Source: Roseovarius spongiae (lineage in GTDB: Bacteria; Pseudomonadota; Alphaproteobacteria; Rhodobacterales; Rhodobacteraceae). Taken from it: 64,000 bases of DNA. The stretch covers positions 310,001 to 374,000 of the forward strand of contig NZ_RAPE01000001.1 in the NCBI RefSeq assembly GCF_003651245.1, in the 5' to 3' direction. Position numbers and translations under genes: made by a program. Positions 54,664 through 62,540 of the stretch are shown here, in pieces. Every line of letters starts with the position of its first letter. The first letter of the stretch is position 1. The notes under the pieces were generated by a model. That model did not search any database. It was not told the DNA's origin and worked only from the letters and a program-made list of their open reading frames with translations.

Positions 54664-55317
54664 ATGGGTCTGCGCATCAACGACATCGTCCCCGATTTCA
54701 AGGCCGAGACCGACCAGGGACCGATCAGCTTTCACGAGTGGATCGGCGACAGCTGGGCGATCCTGTTTTCGCACCCCAAGGATTTCACCCCCGTCTGCAC
54801 GACCGAGTTCAGCGCCGTGGCCAAGCTGGCGGATGAGTGGAAGAAGCGCGGCACCAAGGTGATCGGCGTTTCCGTCGACGGGGCCGAGGATCACCGGAAA
54901 TGGAAAGGCGATATCGAGAAGGTCGCCGGAACCGAAGCGGATTTCCCGATCATCGCCGATGAGGGGCTCGAGGTGTCCAAGGCCTTCGACATGCTCCCCG
55001 CCGAGGCCTATCTGCCCGATGGCCGCACCCCGGCCGACAGCGCCACGGTGCGCGCGGTCTATATCATCGGCCCGGACAAGCAGTTGAAACTGTCGATGAC
55101 CTACCCGATGAACGTTGGCCGCAACTACGGGGAAATCCTGCGCGCGCTCGACGGGTTGCAGACCGCCGCCAAGGCTGGCGTCGCAACGCCGGTCGATTGG
55201 CAGGTGGGCCAGGACGTGGTGATCCCGACATCGCTGAATGACGACGAGGCCAAGGAGAAGTTCGGCGAGTTCGAGACCGTTCTGCCCTATCTGCGCATGG
55301 CGAAGCTCCCCTCCTGA
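54664..55317 (+). CDS. 1-Cys peroxiredoxin (Prx6 subfamily)
   Basis: 217-residue thiol peroxidase, length and sequence of the Prx6 class. The peroxidatic Cys45 sits in DFTPVCTTEFS and no second cysteine is present, so recycling needs an outside thiol. The C-terminal domain FTPVC-DK-type region includes TYPMNVGRNYGEILRALD, typical of Prx6. AGGAGA lies 7 bp before ATG 54664. It is followed by an intrinsic terminator and is divergent from the aldehyde dehydrogenase. Confidence 0.94.
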   Translation: MGLRINDIVPDFKAETDQGPISFHEWIGDSWAILFSHPKDFTPVCTTEFSAVAKLADEWKKRGTKVIGVSVDGAEDHRKWKGDIEKVAGTEADFPIIADEGLEVSKAFDMLPAEAYLPDGRTPADSATVRAVYIIGPDKQLKLSMTYPMNVGRNYGEILRALDGLQTAAKAGVATPVDWQVGQDVVIPTSLNDDEAKEKFGEFETVLPYLRMAKLPS

Positions 55318-55340
55318 AGGCGGCCCGCCTCAGTTGAAAA

Positions 55341-55379
55341 AATCCCGGCCGGTGTCGAACCGGCCGGGGTTCGCTTTTC
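55341..55379 (+). terminator. Intrinsic terminator after the peroxiredoxin gene
   Basis: Perfect 9-bp stem CCCGGCCGG/CCGGCCGGG (55344-55352 and 55360-55368, loop TGTCGAA) followed by GGTTCGCTTTTCC. An A-run precedes it on the plus strand. Confidence 0.8.
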
Positions 55380-55383
55380 CAGC

Positions 55384-55566
55384 AAGACACCGATTTTAAT
55401 AGATTTCTATGCACTCGAGAATTGCGGTTCGCGCCCGGGACGCCTAAGGTGATCCCATCGAGACCAGGACGGTCGAGACCTATTCCAGAAAGACACGTGT
55501 GGTGCGTAGGGAGCACGTGGGGTAACGGAGGGTTTCGGCCAGGGCTGGAATCCTCCGTTTGTTTTG
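55384..55566 (+). ncRNA. Candidate small RNA with own promoter and terminator
   Basis: No gene covers 55318-55580. After the peroxiredoxin terminator there is an AT-rich promoter-like stretch (AAGACA at 55384-55389, TATGCA at 55408-55413), then about 145 bp of structured GC-rich sequence with a repeated CGAGACC and a GACC/GGTC pair, ending in a second intrinsic terminator: AACGGAGG/CCTCCGTT (55524-55531 and 55552-55559) followed by TGTTTT. The T-run follows on the plus strand only, so it ends a plus-strand transcript of roughly 145 nt, separate from the peroxiredoxin message. It does not resemble 6S, 4.5S or tmRNA. A 12-codon ORF from ATG 55410 is possible but unconvincing. Confidence 0.5.
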
Positions 55567-55580
55567 GCGCACCGGAAGGC

Positions 55581-56003
<423 letters not shown>

Positions 56004-56004
56004 C

Positions 56005-56277
56005 TCAGATCACCTTCTTCCATGCGATCAGTTTCACCTCGGCGAAGAGATCCGCCCTGGCGTAGGGGTCATCCTCGGCCCAGGCCTCGGCCGCGGCCAT
56101 GTCGGGCACGTCGAGAACCACCAGTGAGCCGGCCATCTCGCCCCCCTCGTCGAGCAGCGGGCCGGCCTGGGCAACCACGCCGGTCTTTTCGATATAGGCG
56201 AGATGGGCGTCGCGGTTGTCGACCCGGATCTGCAACGCGCCCGGCTTGTCCCGGGCCATGAGAACGATCAGCATCAT
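56005..56277 (-). CDS. YciI family protein
   Basis: 90-residue protein of the YciI/YCII dimeric alpha-beta barrel family, with His24 and the block [15 protein letters not shown] typical for it. Function of YciI proteins is mostly unknown; some act as small dehydrohalogenase-like enzymes. Its ATG overlaps the gpsA stop by 4 bp, so it is translated after gpsA. Confidence 0.88.
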   Translation of the reverse strand: MMLIVLMARDKPGALQIRVDNRDAHLAYIEKTGVVAQAGPLLDEGGEMAGSLVVLDVPDMAAAEAWAEDDPYARADLFAEVKLIAWKKVI

Positions 56278-57233
56278 TCCTCCTTCAATGGTCGTGACAG
56301 CAGCCTATCGAGGGCCGCGTCAACACGCAATTCGCCCGCGACCAGCAGCGCCACGATTTCCGTGATCGGCATCTCGACCTGCAACGCGCGGGCGCGCAGG
56401 GCGGCGGCGCGCGCGGTGGCCGCGCCCTCGACGGTAATGTTCGGGTCGAACCCCTCGCCGCGCCCGATGCTGAGGCCGAAGCGCATGTTGCGCGACTGCT
56501 CGGAGGTGCAGGTCAGGATCAGGTCGCCGAACCCCGACAGGCCCGACAGGGTTTCGGGCCGCGCCCCGAGCGCCTGCGCCATGCGCTGCATCTCGGCGTA
56601 GCCGCGGGTCATCAGCGCGGCGCGCGCGCTTTCGCCGAACCCTGCGCCGATGGTGGCGCCGCAGGCGATCGCCATCACGTTCTTGAGCGCGCCGCCCAGT
56701 TCCGCGCCGATGGTGTCGGTGGTCCGGTAAAGCCGCAAATTGCCGGTGCTGAGCGCATCCTGAAGCGCCGCGCCGATCAGCGCGTCGGCGCAGGCCAGCG
56801 TCATCGCCGTGGGCAGGCCGCGCGCGATGTCGTTGGCGAAGCCGGGGCCGGTCACGATGGCCGGCGTCGCGTCGGGGACGGTCTCGGCGATGATCTGCAC
56901 CGGCCCCTGCTGCGTGTCGAGCTCGACCCCCTTGCAGCAGGCGACGAGCGTCTTGCCGGCAAGGGTTCCGGCGTGCTCTTCCAGCACCGCGCGCAGCCGC
57001 TGCATCGGCACCGCCAGCAGTACCGTCTGCGCCAGCCGCAACGCCTCCACGTGCTCGCTTACCCGCACCCCGTAGGGGAAGGCGGCGCCGGGCAGGCGGC
57101 GGGCGTTCTCGCGCGTGCGCGCCATTTCTGTCACGTGATCCGCGTCCCGCGCCCAGAGCGTGACCTCCCCCTCGCGCCCCAGCGTTAACGCTAGCGCGGT
57201 GCCGAACGCGCCCGCGCCCATGATCGCGATCAT
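56274..57233 (-). CDS. gpsA: NAD(P)+-dependent glycerol-3-phosphate dehydrogenase
   Basis: Makes sn-glycerol-3-phosphate from dihydroxyacetone phosphate for phospholipids, the substrate of PlsY. 319 residues, normal length. The NAD motif [11 protein letters not shown] is at 6-16; [12 protein letters not shown] carries the catalytic Lys; [12 protein letters not shown] is also characteristic. ATG 57233 was fixed by the tight start [11 protein letters not shown]; a large open frame running upstream in the same register crosses tsaD and is not coding. It overlaps tsaD and the YciI gene by 4 bp each. Confidence 0.95.
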   Translation of the reverse strand: MIAIMGAGAFGTALALTLGREGEVTLWARDADHVTEMARTRENARRLPGAAFPYGVRVSEHVEALRLAQTVLLAVPMQRLRAVLEEHAGTLAGKTLVACCKGVELDTQQGPVQIIAETVPDATPAIVTGPGFANDIARGLPTAMTLACADALIGAALQDALSTGNLRLYRTTDTIGAELGGALKNVMAIACGATIGAGFGESARAALMTRGYAEMQRMAQALGARPETLSGLSGFGDLILTCTSEQSRNMRFGLSIGRGEGFDPNITVEGAATARAAALRARALQVEMPITEIVALLVAGELRVDAALDRLLSRPLKEE

Positions 57234-58330
57234 GCCTTCGCCCCCTTTTTTCCCGAGCCCAGCATCGCCGGGCTGGTCGCGTCCAGCGGCCAGCGCGGCC
57301 GCGCGCCAAGGTCCATCCCGTCGCGGTCCCCCTTCATCAGGCGAAAGCTGCCGGCATAGGCGATCATCGTGGCGTTGTCGGTGCAATAACGCAATGGCGG
57401 CGCGGCAAAGGCGCAGCCCGTGCCGGCCGCCGCCTCTTGAAGCGCGGCGCGGATCGCCCGGTTGGCCGCCACGCCCCCGGCCACGGCGAAGGCGCGCACA
57501 TCGACGCCGCGCGCCGCGCAGGCCTCGAGCGCGCGGCGCGCCTTGGTCGCCAGCACGTCGCGCATCGCGGCCTGGAACCCGGCGCAGAGGTCGGCGCGGT
57601 CGGCGCGCCACAGCCCGCCCTGTTCGGCCACAAGCGCATCGCGGGCGCGTAGCACGGCGGTCTTGAGGCCCGAGAAAGACATGTCGCAACCCGCGCGGTC
57701 CGTCAGCGGGCGCGGAAAGGCAAAGCGCGTCGGGTCCCCGTCCCGCGCCGCCGCCTCGACCGCGGGCCCGCCCGGTTGCGGCAGGCCCAGAAGGCGCGCG
57801 ACCTTGTCGAATGCCTCGCCCGGCGCGTCGTCGATGGTGCCGCCAAGCCGGGTGAACCGGTCCGGCCCGTGCACGATCAAGAATTGGCAATGCCCGCCCG
57901 ACACCAAGAGCACGAGATAGGGAAAGGGCACATCGTCGCTCAGCTGCGGCGACAGCGCGTGTCCGGCAAGATGGTTCACCCCGACGAGCGGCAGGCCGGT
58001 TCCCGCCGCCAACCCCTTGGCGCACATCACGCCCGCGATCACCCCGCCGATCAGCCCCGGCCCGGCCGTCACGGCGATGCCGTCGAGATCGGCGAATGTC
58101 AGCCCCGCCTGGGCCACCGCCCCGGCCACGCAGGTATCGAGCTTTTCCGCGTGCGCCCGCGCGGCGATCTCGGGGACGACACCGCCGAACGCCGCATGGG
58201 CGGCCTGCTGGTCGGCGGTGACTTCGGCCAGCGGCGCGGGGCGGGCGCCGCCGGGCGCGCAGCGCAGCAGCGCCGCCGACGTGTCGTCGCAGCTGCTCTC
58301 GATGCCGAGGATGGTCCATGTGCCCTTCAT
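57230..58330 (-). CDS. tsaD: tRNA N6-adenosine threonylcarbamoyltransferase
   Basis: Transfers the threonylcarbamoyl group to A37 of ANN-decoding tRNAs, with TsaB and TsaE. 366 residues, close to the usual 340-360. ASKHA-fold motifs: [15 protein letters not shown] (8-22), the metal-binding [10 protein letters not shown] (two His), VSGGHCQFL, and [12 protein letters not shown] near the C-terminus. ATG 58330 is selected because the family N-terminus begins a few residues before GIESSCD. It is divergent from hemD with 49 bp between starts and heads the unit with gpsA. Confidence 0.96.
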   Translation of the reverse strand: MKGTWTILGIESSCDDTSAALLRCAPGGARPAPLAEVTADQQAAHAAFGGVVPEIAARAHAEKLDTCVAGAVAQAGLTFADLDGIAVTAGPGLIGGVIAGVMCAKGLAAGTGLPLVGVNHLAGHALSPQLSDDVPFPYLVLLVSGGHCQFLIVHGPDRFTRLGGTIDDAPGEAFDKVARLLGLPQPGGPAVEAAARDGDPTRFAFPRPLTDRAGCDMSFSGLKTAVLRARDALVAEQGGLWRADRADLCAGFQAAMRDVLATKARRALEACAARGVDVRAFAVAGGVAANRAIRAALQEAAAGTGCAFAAPPLRYCTDNATMIAYAGSFRLMKGDRDGMDLGARPRWPLDATSPAMLGSGKKGAKA

Positions 58331-58379
58331 TGCCCTGCCCGTTGCGGCCCGCGCCCCCGGCAGGTAACACCGGGAGGTC

Positions 58380-59135
58380 ATGCAAACAACTGCGCATCCA
58401 TCCCGCCGGCCGATCGTCCTCGTCACCCGGCCCGAACCCGAGGGCGCAGCCTTCGCCGCCGAACTCGCCGCGCGGCACGGTGACGCGGTGCGCCTCATCC
58501 GCGCGCCGATCATGGAGATCGTGCGCGATGCGGACCTGCCCGACCTCAAAGGAATCGAAACGCTGGTCTTCACCTCGCGCAACGGGGTGCGCGCCTACGC
58601 GGCGGCCACAGCGCGGCGTGAAATTCCCTGCTATGCCGTGGGCGACGCCACCGCCGAGGCCGCGCGCGCCGAGGGGCTCAGCGCCATTTCCGCCGAAGGC
58701 GACGCGCGCGCGCTCGTGGCGCTGATGATCGCAGACCGGGTGCGCGGCCCGGTGATGCAGCTTCACGGCACGCACCGCGCGGGCGATATCCCCGGCGCGC
58801 TGCGCGCCGCGGGGATCGAGGCGCGGGCGGTCCCGATCTACGATCAGCGCGCGCGCCCGCTCAGCCCGGAGGCGCGCCGCGCGTTGCGGGGCGACGCGCC
58901 GGTGGTGCTGCCGCTCTTTTCGCCGCGCAGCGCGGAGCTTGTCATCAATGACACCCCGCCTACCTGTCCGCTGGTGGCCGCGGTGATCAGCGAGGCGGCG
59001 CGCGACAGGCTGCCGGACCCGCTGGCGCGCGACGCGATCGTGGCGGCGCGCCCGGACGGCCCGGCCATGCACGACGCCGTGACGCAGGCGATCGCGACGG
59101 CCAAGCGGCTTGAGGGCGCAAAAGGCACGCAGTAA
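58380..59135 (+). CDS. hemD: Uroporphyrinogen-III synthase
   Basis: Closes the linear tetrapyrrole hydroxymethylbilane to uroporphyrinogen III for heme, cobalamin and bacteriochlorophyll. 251 residues with the loose HemD pattern: [10 protein letters not shown]-type start ([11 protein letters not shown], 12-22), [26 protein letters not shown] and FSPRSAELV. Family conservation is low, so the neighbouring mitofilin and hemY genes add support. GGGAGG lies directly before ATG 58380, close for a ribosome site. Confidence 0.88.
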   Translation: MQTTAHPSRRPIVLVTRPEPEGAAFAAELAARHGDAVRLIRAPIMEIVRDADLPDLKGIETLVFTSRNGVRAYAAATARREIPCYAVGDATAEAARAEGLSAISAEGDARALVALMIADRVRGPVMQLHGTHRAGDIPGALRAAGIEARAVPIYDQRARPLSPEARRALRGDAPVVLPLFSPRSAELVINDTPPTCPLVAAVISEAARDRLPDPLARDAIVAARPDGPAMHDAVTQAIATAKRLEGAKGTQ

Positions 59136-59181
59136 GGTGTTTCGACGAGCGAAAGTGGCAGATTCGAAAAGGGTTTAGAAA

Positions 59182-60675
59182 GTGGCGGACAAGAAGAAGC
59201 CCGCGAAGGGCGAATCAAAGCCCGAAGACGGGGCCGCCAAGCCGGAAACGGCTGCGCCCGGCGCCGGCAAGAGTGAACCCGGCGGCGCATCTTCGAAACC
59301 GGGCGACGCGCCGTCCAAGCCGGGCGCCAAACCCGCGGGCAAGCCGTCCGAAGCCTCCGCGCTCGCCCGCGCGCCGGAGGGCAAGAAGACATCGAAGGCC
59401 GCGGCCGCGGCCCCGTCCTCCAAGGGGACCGCGAAAGACCCCGCCAAGCCCGGCGCGGCGTCAAAGGACAGCGGCAAGACGAACATCCCCGCGACTGCGC
59501 CGAAGACGGACGGCGCCAAGTCGGACGCGGAAAAGACCGGCTCGGACAAGGAGGCCCCGGCGAAGCCCGGCGCCACGACACCCGACCCCGTGAACTCCGA
59601 CTCACCGAAAGATGCGCCGGCGTCGGCCAGCCCCGCGAAACCCGCCGCAACCACCAGCGAATCCGCGGCAAGATCCGCGCCGTCGCGCACCGCGCCCGAA
59701 AGCCCGCCCGCGCGCAAGGGCGGCTTCGGGGGAATGGTGCTCGGCGGCGTCATCGCGGCCTGTCTCGGCGGGGCGCTGGTCTATTTCCTGCTGCCGCAGG
59801 TTTTCGCGCCCGATACCGCATGGCGCGACCAGGTCGTCGACACGCAAGAGGCGCAGGCGGGCAGGATTGACGCGCTCGATGCAAAGCTCGCCGAACTGCC
59901 GCCGCCTGCCGAGATGCCCGATCTCGGCCGTCTCGAAACCGGGCAGGAAGAGCTGCGCGCCACGCTCGAGGAACTGACAGGACAGATCGCGACCCTGCAA
60001 TCGCGGCTGGGCGCGCTGGAATCGCGCCCCGTCGCCGAGGGCAGCGGCGTGTCGGAGGGTCAGATCACCGATCTGCAAGCGGCGCTGGACGCGCAGCGCG
60101 CCGCCCTGGCCGAGCAGAAACAGCGGATTGACACGCTGATCTCTGCTGCCGACGCGCGCGAGGCCAAGGCGGAATCGGCGGCCACGGCGACGCTGCAACA
60201 GGCGGCGCTGACCCGCATCCGCACCGCGCTCGACACCGGCGCGCCGTTCGAGGACGCGCTGGCCGATCTGGCGCAGACCGGCGCCGACGTGCCTGACGAT
60301 CTGCGCGCCGCCGCCGCCGATGGCGTCCCGACCCTCGCCACGCTCCAGGCCGAGTTCCCGCCCGCCGCGCGCGTCGCACTGCGCGACGCGCGCAAGGAAC
60401 GCGCGGATGCCGGCGAGGGCGAAACCGGCGTGATGGCGTTCATTGGCGAACAGCTTGGCGCGCGCTCGCTCGAGCCGCGCGAAGGCGACGACCCCGACGC
60501 CGTGCTGTCGCGCGCCGAGGCGGCGCTGCGCGAGGGACGGCTGGCCGACGCGCTGGCCGAGATCGAGGCGCTGCCGCCCTCCGGGCAGGCCGCGTTGCAA
60601 AGCTGGGTCGACAGCGCCCGCGCCCGGATGAACGCGACCGACGCCGCCGACGCGCTCTCTGCGCAACTGAACTGA
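59182..60675 (+). CDS. Mitofilin (Mic60)-like / COG4223 inner-membrane protein
   Basis: 497-residue protein. The first 175 residues are Lys/Ala/Pro/Asp/Ser-rich low complexity, then one membrane helix (GGMVLGGVIAACLGGALVYF), a periplasmic coiled coil (about 210-330, rich in Glu, Leu, Ala and Gln), and a C-terminal helical mitofilin-like domain (LAQTGADVPDDLRAAAADG, then a Glu/Ala-rich helix). This is the architecture of the alphaproteobacterial Mic60 ancestor, which shapes intracytoplasmic membranes. The start is GTG 59182 with AAGGG upstream. Its place between hemD and hemY is one I recall as conserved in the class. Confidence 0.85.
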   Translation: MADKKKPAKGESKPEDGAAKPETAAPGAGKSEPGGASSKPGDAPSKPGAKPAGKPSEASALARAPEGKKTSKAAAAAPSSKGTAKDPAKPGAASKDSGKTNIPATAPKTDGAKSDAEKTGSDKEAPAKPGATTPDPVNSDSPKDAPASASPAKPAATTSESAARSAPSRTAPESPPARKGGFGGMVLGGVIAACLGGALVYFLLPQVFAPDTAWRDQVVDTQEAQAGRIDALDAKLAELPPPAEMPDLGRLETGQEELRATLEELTGQIATLQSRLGALESRPVAEGSGVSEGQITDLQAALDAQRAALAEQKQRIDTLISAADAREAKAESAATATLQQAALTRIRTALDTGAPFEDALADLAQTGADVPDDLRAAAADGVPTLATLQAEFPPAARVALRDARKERADAGEGETGVMAFIGEQLGARSLEPREGDDPDAVLSRAEAALREGRLADALAEIEALPPSGQAALQSWVDSARARMNATDAADALSAQLN

Positions 60676-60696
60676 CACCGAAAAGGGTCCCGCCAC

Positions 60697-62187
60697 ATGC
60701 TATGGTCAATTGTCAAAATCGCGATCTTCCTCGCGCTTGTCGTCGGAGCCAGCTTTGGCGCGTCCTATCTCCTGGACCTCGACGGCGGCGTGCGGATCGT
60801 CCTGGGCGGGATCGAGCTGAACCTCACGCCGCTCAAGGCGGTGATCGGTTTCGTTCTCCTGCTGCTGGTGGTGTGGCTGCTGCTCAAGCTGGCGTCGCTG
60901 CTGATCGCAGTGCTGAAATTCATCAACGGCGACGAAACGGCGATCTCGCGCTATTTCGACCGCAACCGGCAGGAAAAGGGCTATCGCGCGCTGAGCGAGG
61001 GGATGATGGCGCTCGCCTCGGGCGAGGGCGGCGTCGCGCTGGCCCGCGCGAACAAGGCGGAACGCTACCTGCGCAAGCCGGAACTCACCAACCTGGTGAT
61101 CGCGCAGGCCGCCGAGATGTCGGGCAACCGCGCCAAGGCCGAGGCGGTCTACAAACGGATGCTCGCGGACAGCCGCACGCGTTTCGTGGGCGTGCGCGGC
61201 CTGTTGCAGCAGCGCCTGGAGGACGGAGAGACCGACACCGCGCTGGAACTGGCCAAGAAGGCCTTCGGGCTCAAGCCTTCGCATGCCGAGGTGCAGGACA
61301 CACTGCTCAGGCTGCAAACCGACAAGGCTGACTGGTCGGGCGCGCGCGCGACGCTCAACGCCAAGCTCAAGCACGGCAACCTGCCCCGCGACGTGCACAA
61401 GCGCCGCGACGCGGTGCTGGCGCTCTCGGAGGCGCGCGAGGTGGCCGAGGCTGGCCGCGACATCGAGGCGCGCGAAACCGCGATCGAGGCCAACCGCCTG
61501 TCGCCGCACCTCGCGCCCGCCGCCGTCATGGCCGCGCAGAGCTATATCGACCAGGGCAACAAGCGCCACGCCGCCCGCGTGCTGCGCAAGGCATGGAGCG
61601 CGCAACCCCATCCCGACCTCGCCGCCGCCTTCGCCCGGATCGAACCCGACGAGACGCCCGAAGAGCGGTTGAAGCGGTTCAGGCCCCTGATCAAGGCCAT
61701 GCCCGACCATCGCGAGACCAAGCTGCTGGAAGCCGAATTGCATATCGCAGCCGAGGATTTCCCCGCCGCCCGCCGCGCGCTGGGCGATTTGCCCGAAACC
61801 GACCCGGACGCGCGTGTGCTGACGATCATGGCCGCCGTTGAGCGCGGCGAGGGCGCGCCGGATGCGGTGGTCAAGGGCTGGCTCGCCCGGGCGCTGAGCG
61901 CGCCGCGCGGCCCGCAATGGATCTGCGACAACTGCCAGCATATCCACGCCGATTGGCTGCCCGCCTGCGAACATTGCCATGCCTTCGACACGCTGGAATG
62001 GAAATCGCCCCCCGCGCATACGGTGACCACGCCCACCGGGGTCGAGATGCTGCCGCTGATCGTCGGCCAGATCGAGGGACGCGGCAACGCCCCGGAGGCC
62101 GGGGATCCGGACAAGCCGGACGTCCTCGACGCCGAGATCGTGACCGACGCCGAAGCCGAAAAACCGGCCGCTCCGACGACGAATTAG
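60697..62187 (+). CDS. hemY: HemY family protein with TPR region and C-terminal zinc ribbon
   Basis: Inner-membrane tetratricopeptide protein, 496 residues. Two N-terminal helices (about 5-22 and 43-68) form the HemY_N part; SRYFDRNRQEKGYRALSEGM begins the helical TPR region (about 90-400). At the end, four cysteines C410-x2-C413 and C424-x2-C427 make a zinc ribbon (WICDNCQHIHADWLPACEHC read in order), the arrangement of LapB's rubredoxin-like domain. HemY is linked to heme synthesis by position but its biochemistry is unknown. It follows the mitofilin gene by 21 bp and precedes tRNA-Thr. Confidence 0.9.
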   Translation: MLWSIVKIAIFLALVVGASFGASYLLDLDGGVRIVLGGIELNLTPLKAVIGFVLLLLVVWLLLKLASLLIAVLKFINGDETAISRYFDRNRQEKGYRALSEGMMALASGEGGVALARANKAERYLRKPELTNLVIAQAAEMSGNRAKAEAVYKRMLADSRTRFVGVRGLLQQRLEDGETDTALELAKKAFGLKPSHAEVQDTLLRLQTDKADWSGARATLNAKLKHGNLPRDVHKRRDAVLALSEAREVAEAGRDIEARETAIEANRLSPHLAPAAVMAAQSYIDQGNKRHAARVLRKAWSAQPHPDLAAAFARIEPDETPEERLKRFRPLIKAMPDHRETKLLEAELHIAAEDFPAARRALGDLPETDPDARVLTIMAAVERGEGAPDAVVKGWLARALSAPRGPQWICDNCQHIHADWLPACEHCHAFDTLEWKSPPAHTVTTPTGVEMLPLIVGQIEGRGNAPEAGDPDKPDVLDAEIVTDAEAEKPAAPTTN

Positions 62188-62189
62188 GC

Positions 62190-62218
62190 TTGGAACGCCC
62201 CGGTCGCGATGCTATAGC
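62190..62218 (+). promoter_or_regulatory. Promoter of the tRNA-Thr gene
   Basis: TTGGAA (62190-62195) and TATAGC (62213-62218) are separated by 17 bp and end 13 bp before the mature tRNA 5' end, a good spacing for a tRNA promoter. It starts just after the hemY stop. Confidence 0.6.
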
Positions 62219-62231
62219 GCCGCGATACCGG

Positions 62232-62307
62232 GCCGCTGTAGCTCAGCTGGTAGAGCACGTCATTCGTAATGATGGGGTCGGAGGTTCGAGTCCTCTCAGC
62301 GGCACCA
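62232..62307 (+). tRNA. tRNA-Thr (anticodon CGU)
   Basis: Full cloverleaf: acceptor stem GCCGCTG/CAGCGGC, D arm GCTC/GAGC, anticodon stem CGTCA/TGATG with loop TTCGTAA (anticodon CGT, CGU in RNA, reading ACG), T arm GGAGG/CCTCT with TTCGAGT, discriminator A and an encoded CCA end (62305-62307). A single wobble pair each in the anticodon and T stems is normal. Confidence 0.96.
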
Positions 62308-62395
62308 GTAACATCTTTCTCCGGCATGTTTCACCGTGAACCCGCGACGCATCGGCCGCGCGGCTCTGGACGCCGGGAAACGCGGCCCCTATAAG

Positions 62396-62446
62396 GCCGG
62401 GCATGACGCGGTTCATGGCGATCATCTTCCGAATTACATGCCCGGC
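62396..62446 (+). repeat. 10-bp inverted repeat upstream of ileS
   Basis: GCCGGGCATG (62396-62405) and CATGCCCGGC (62437-62446) are perfect complements with a 31-nt loop, in the 233-bp gap between tRNA-Thr and ileS. It may be an ileS leader hairpin or an operator. No gene is seen in the gap. Confidence 0.5.
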
Positions 62447-62540
62447 GCTCTGACTGTCCGAGCCGCCGGGAAAAGGCGTTTGACCCGTCGCGCCGCCCAA
62501 GCCCTTTTTGCCACGACCTGACTGACGAAGGACGCCGCCG

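Noticed and set aside
57234-59072. Continuation of the gpsA frame upstream to 59072
   Set aside because: It runs through tsaD and hemD in another frame; the gpsA start at 57233 is fixed by its NAD motif and the 4-bp overlap.
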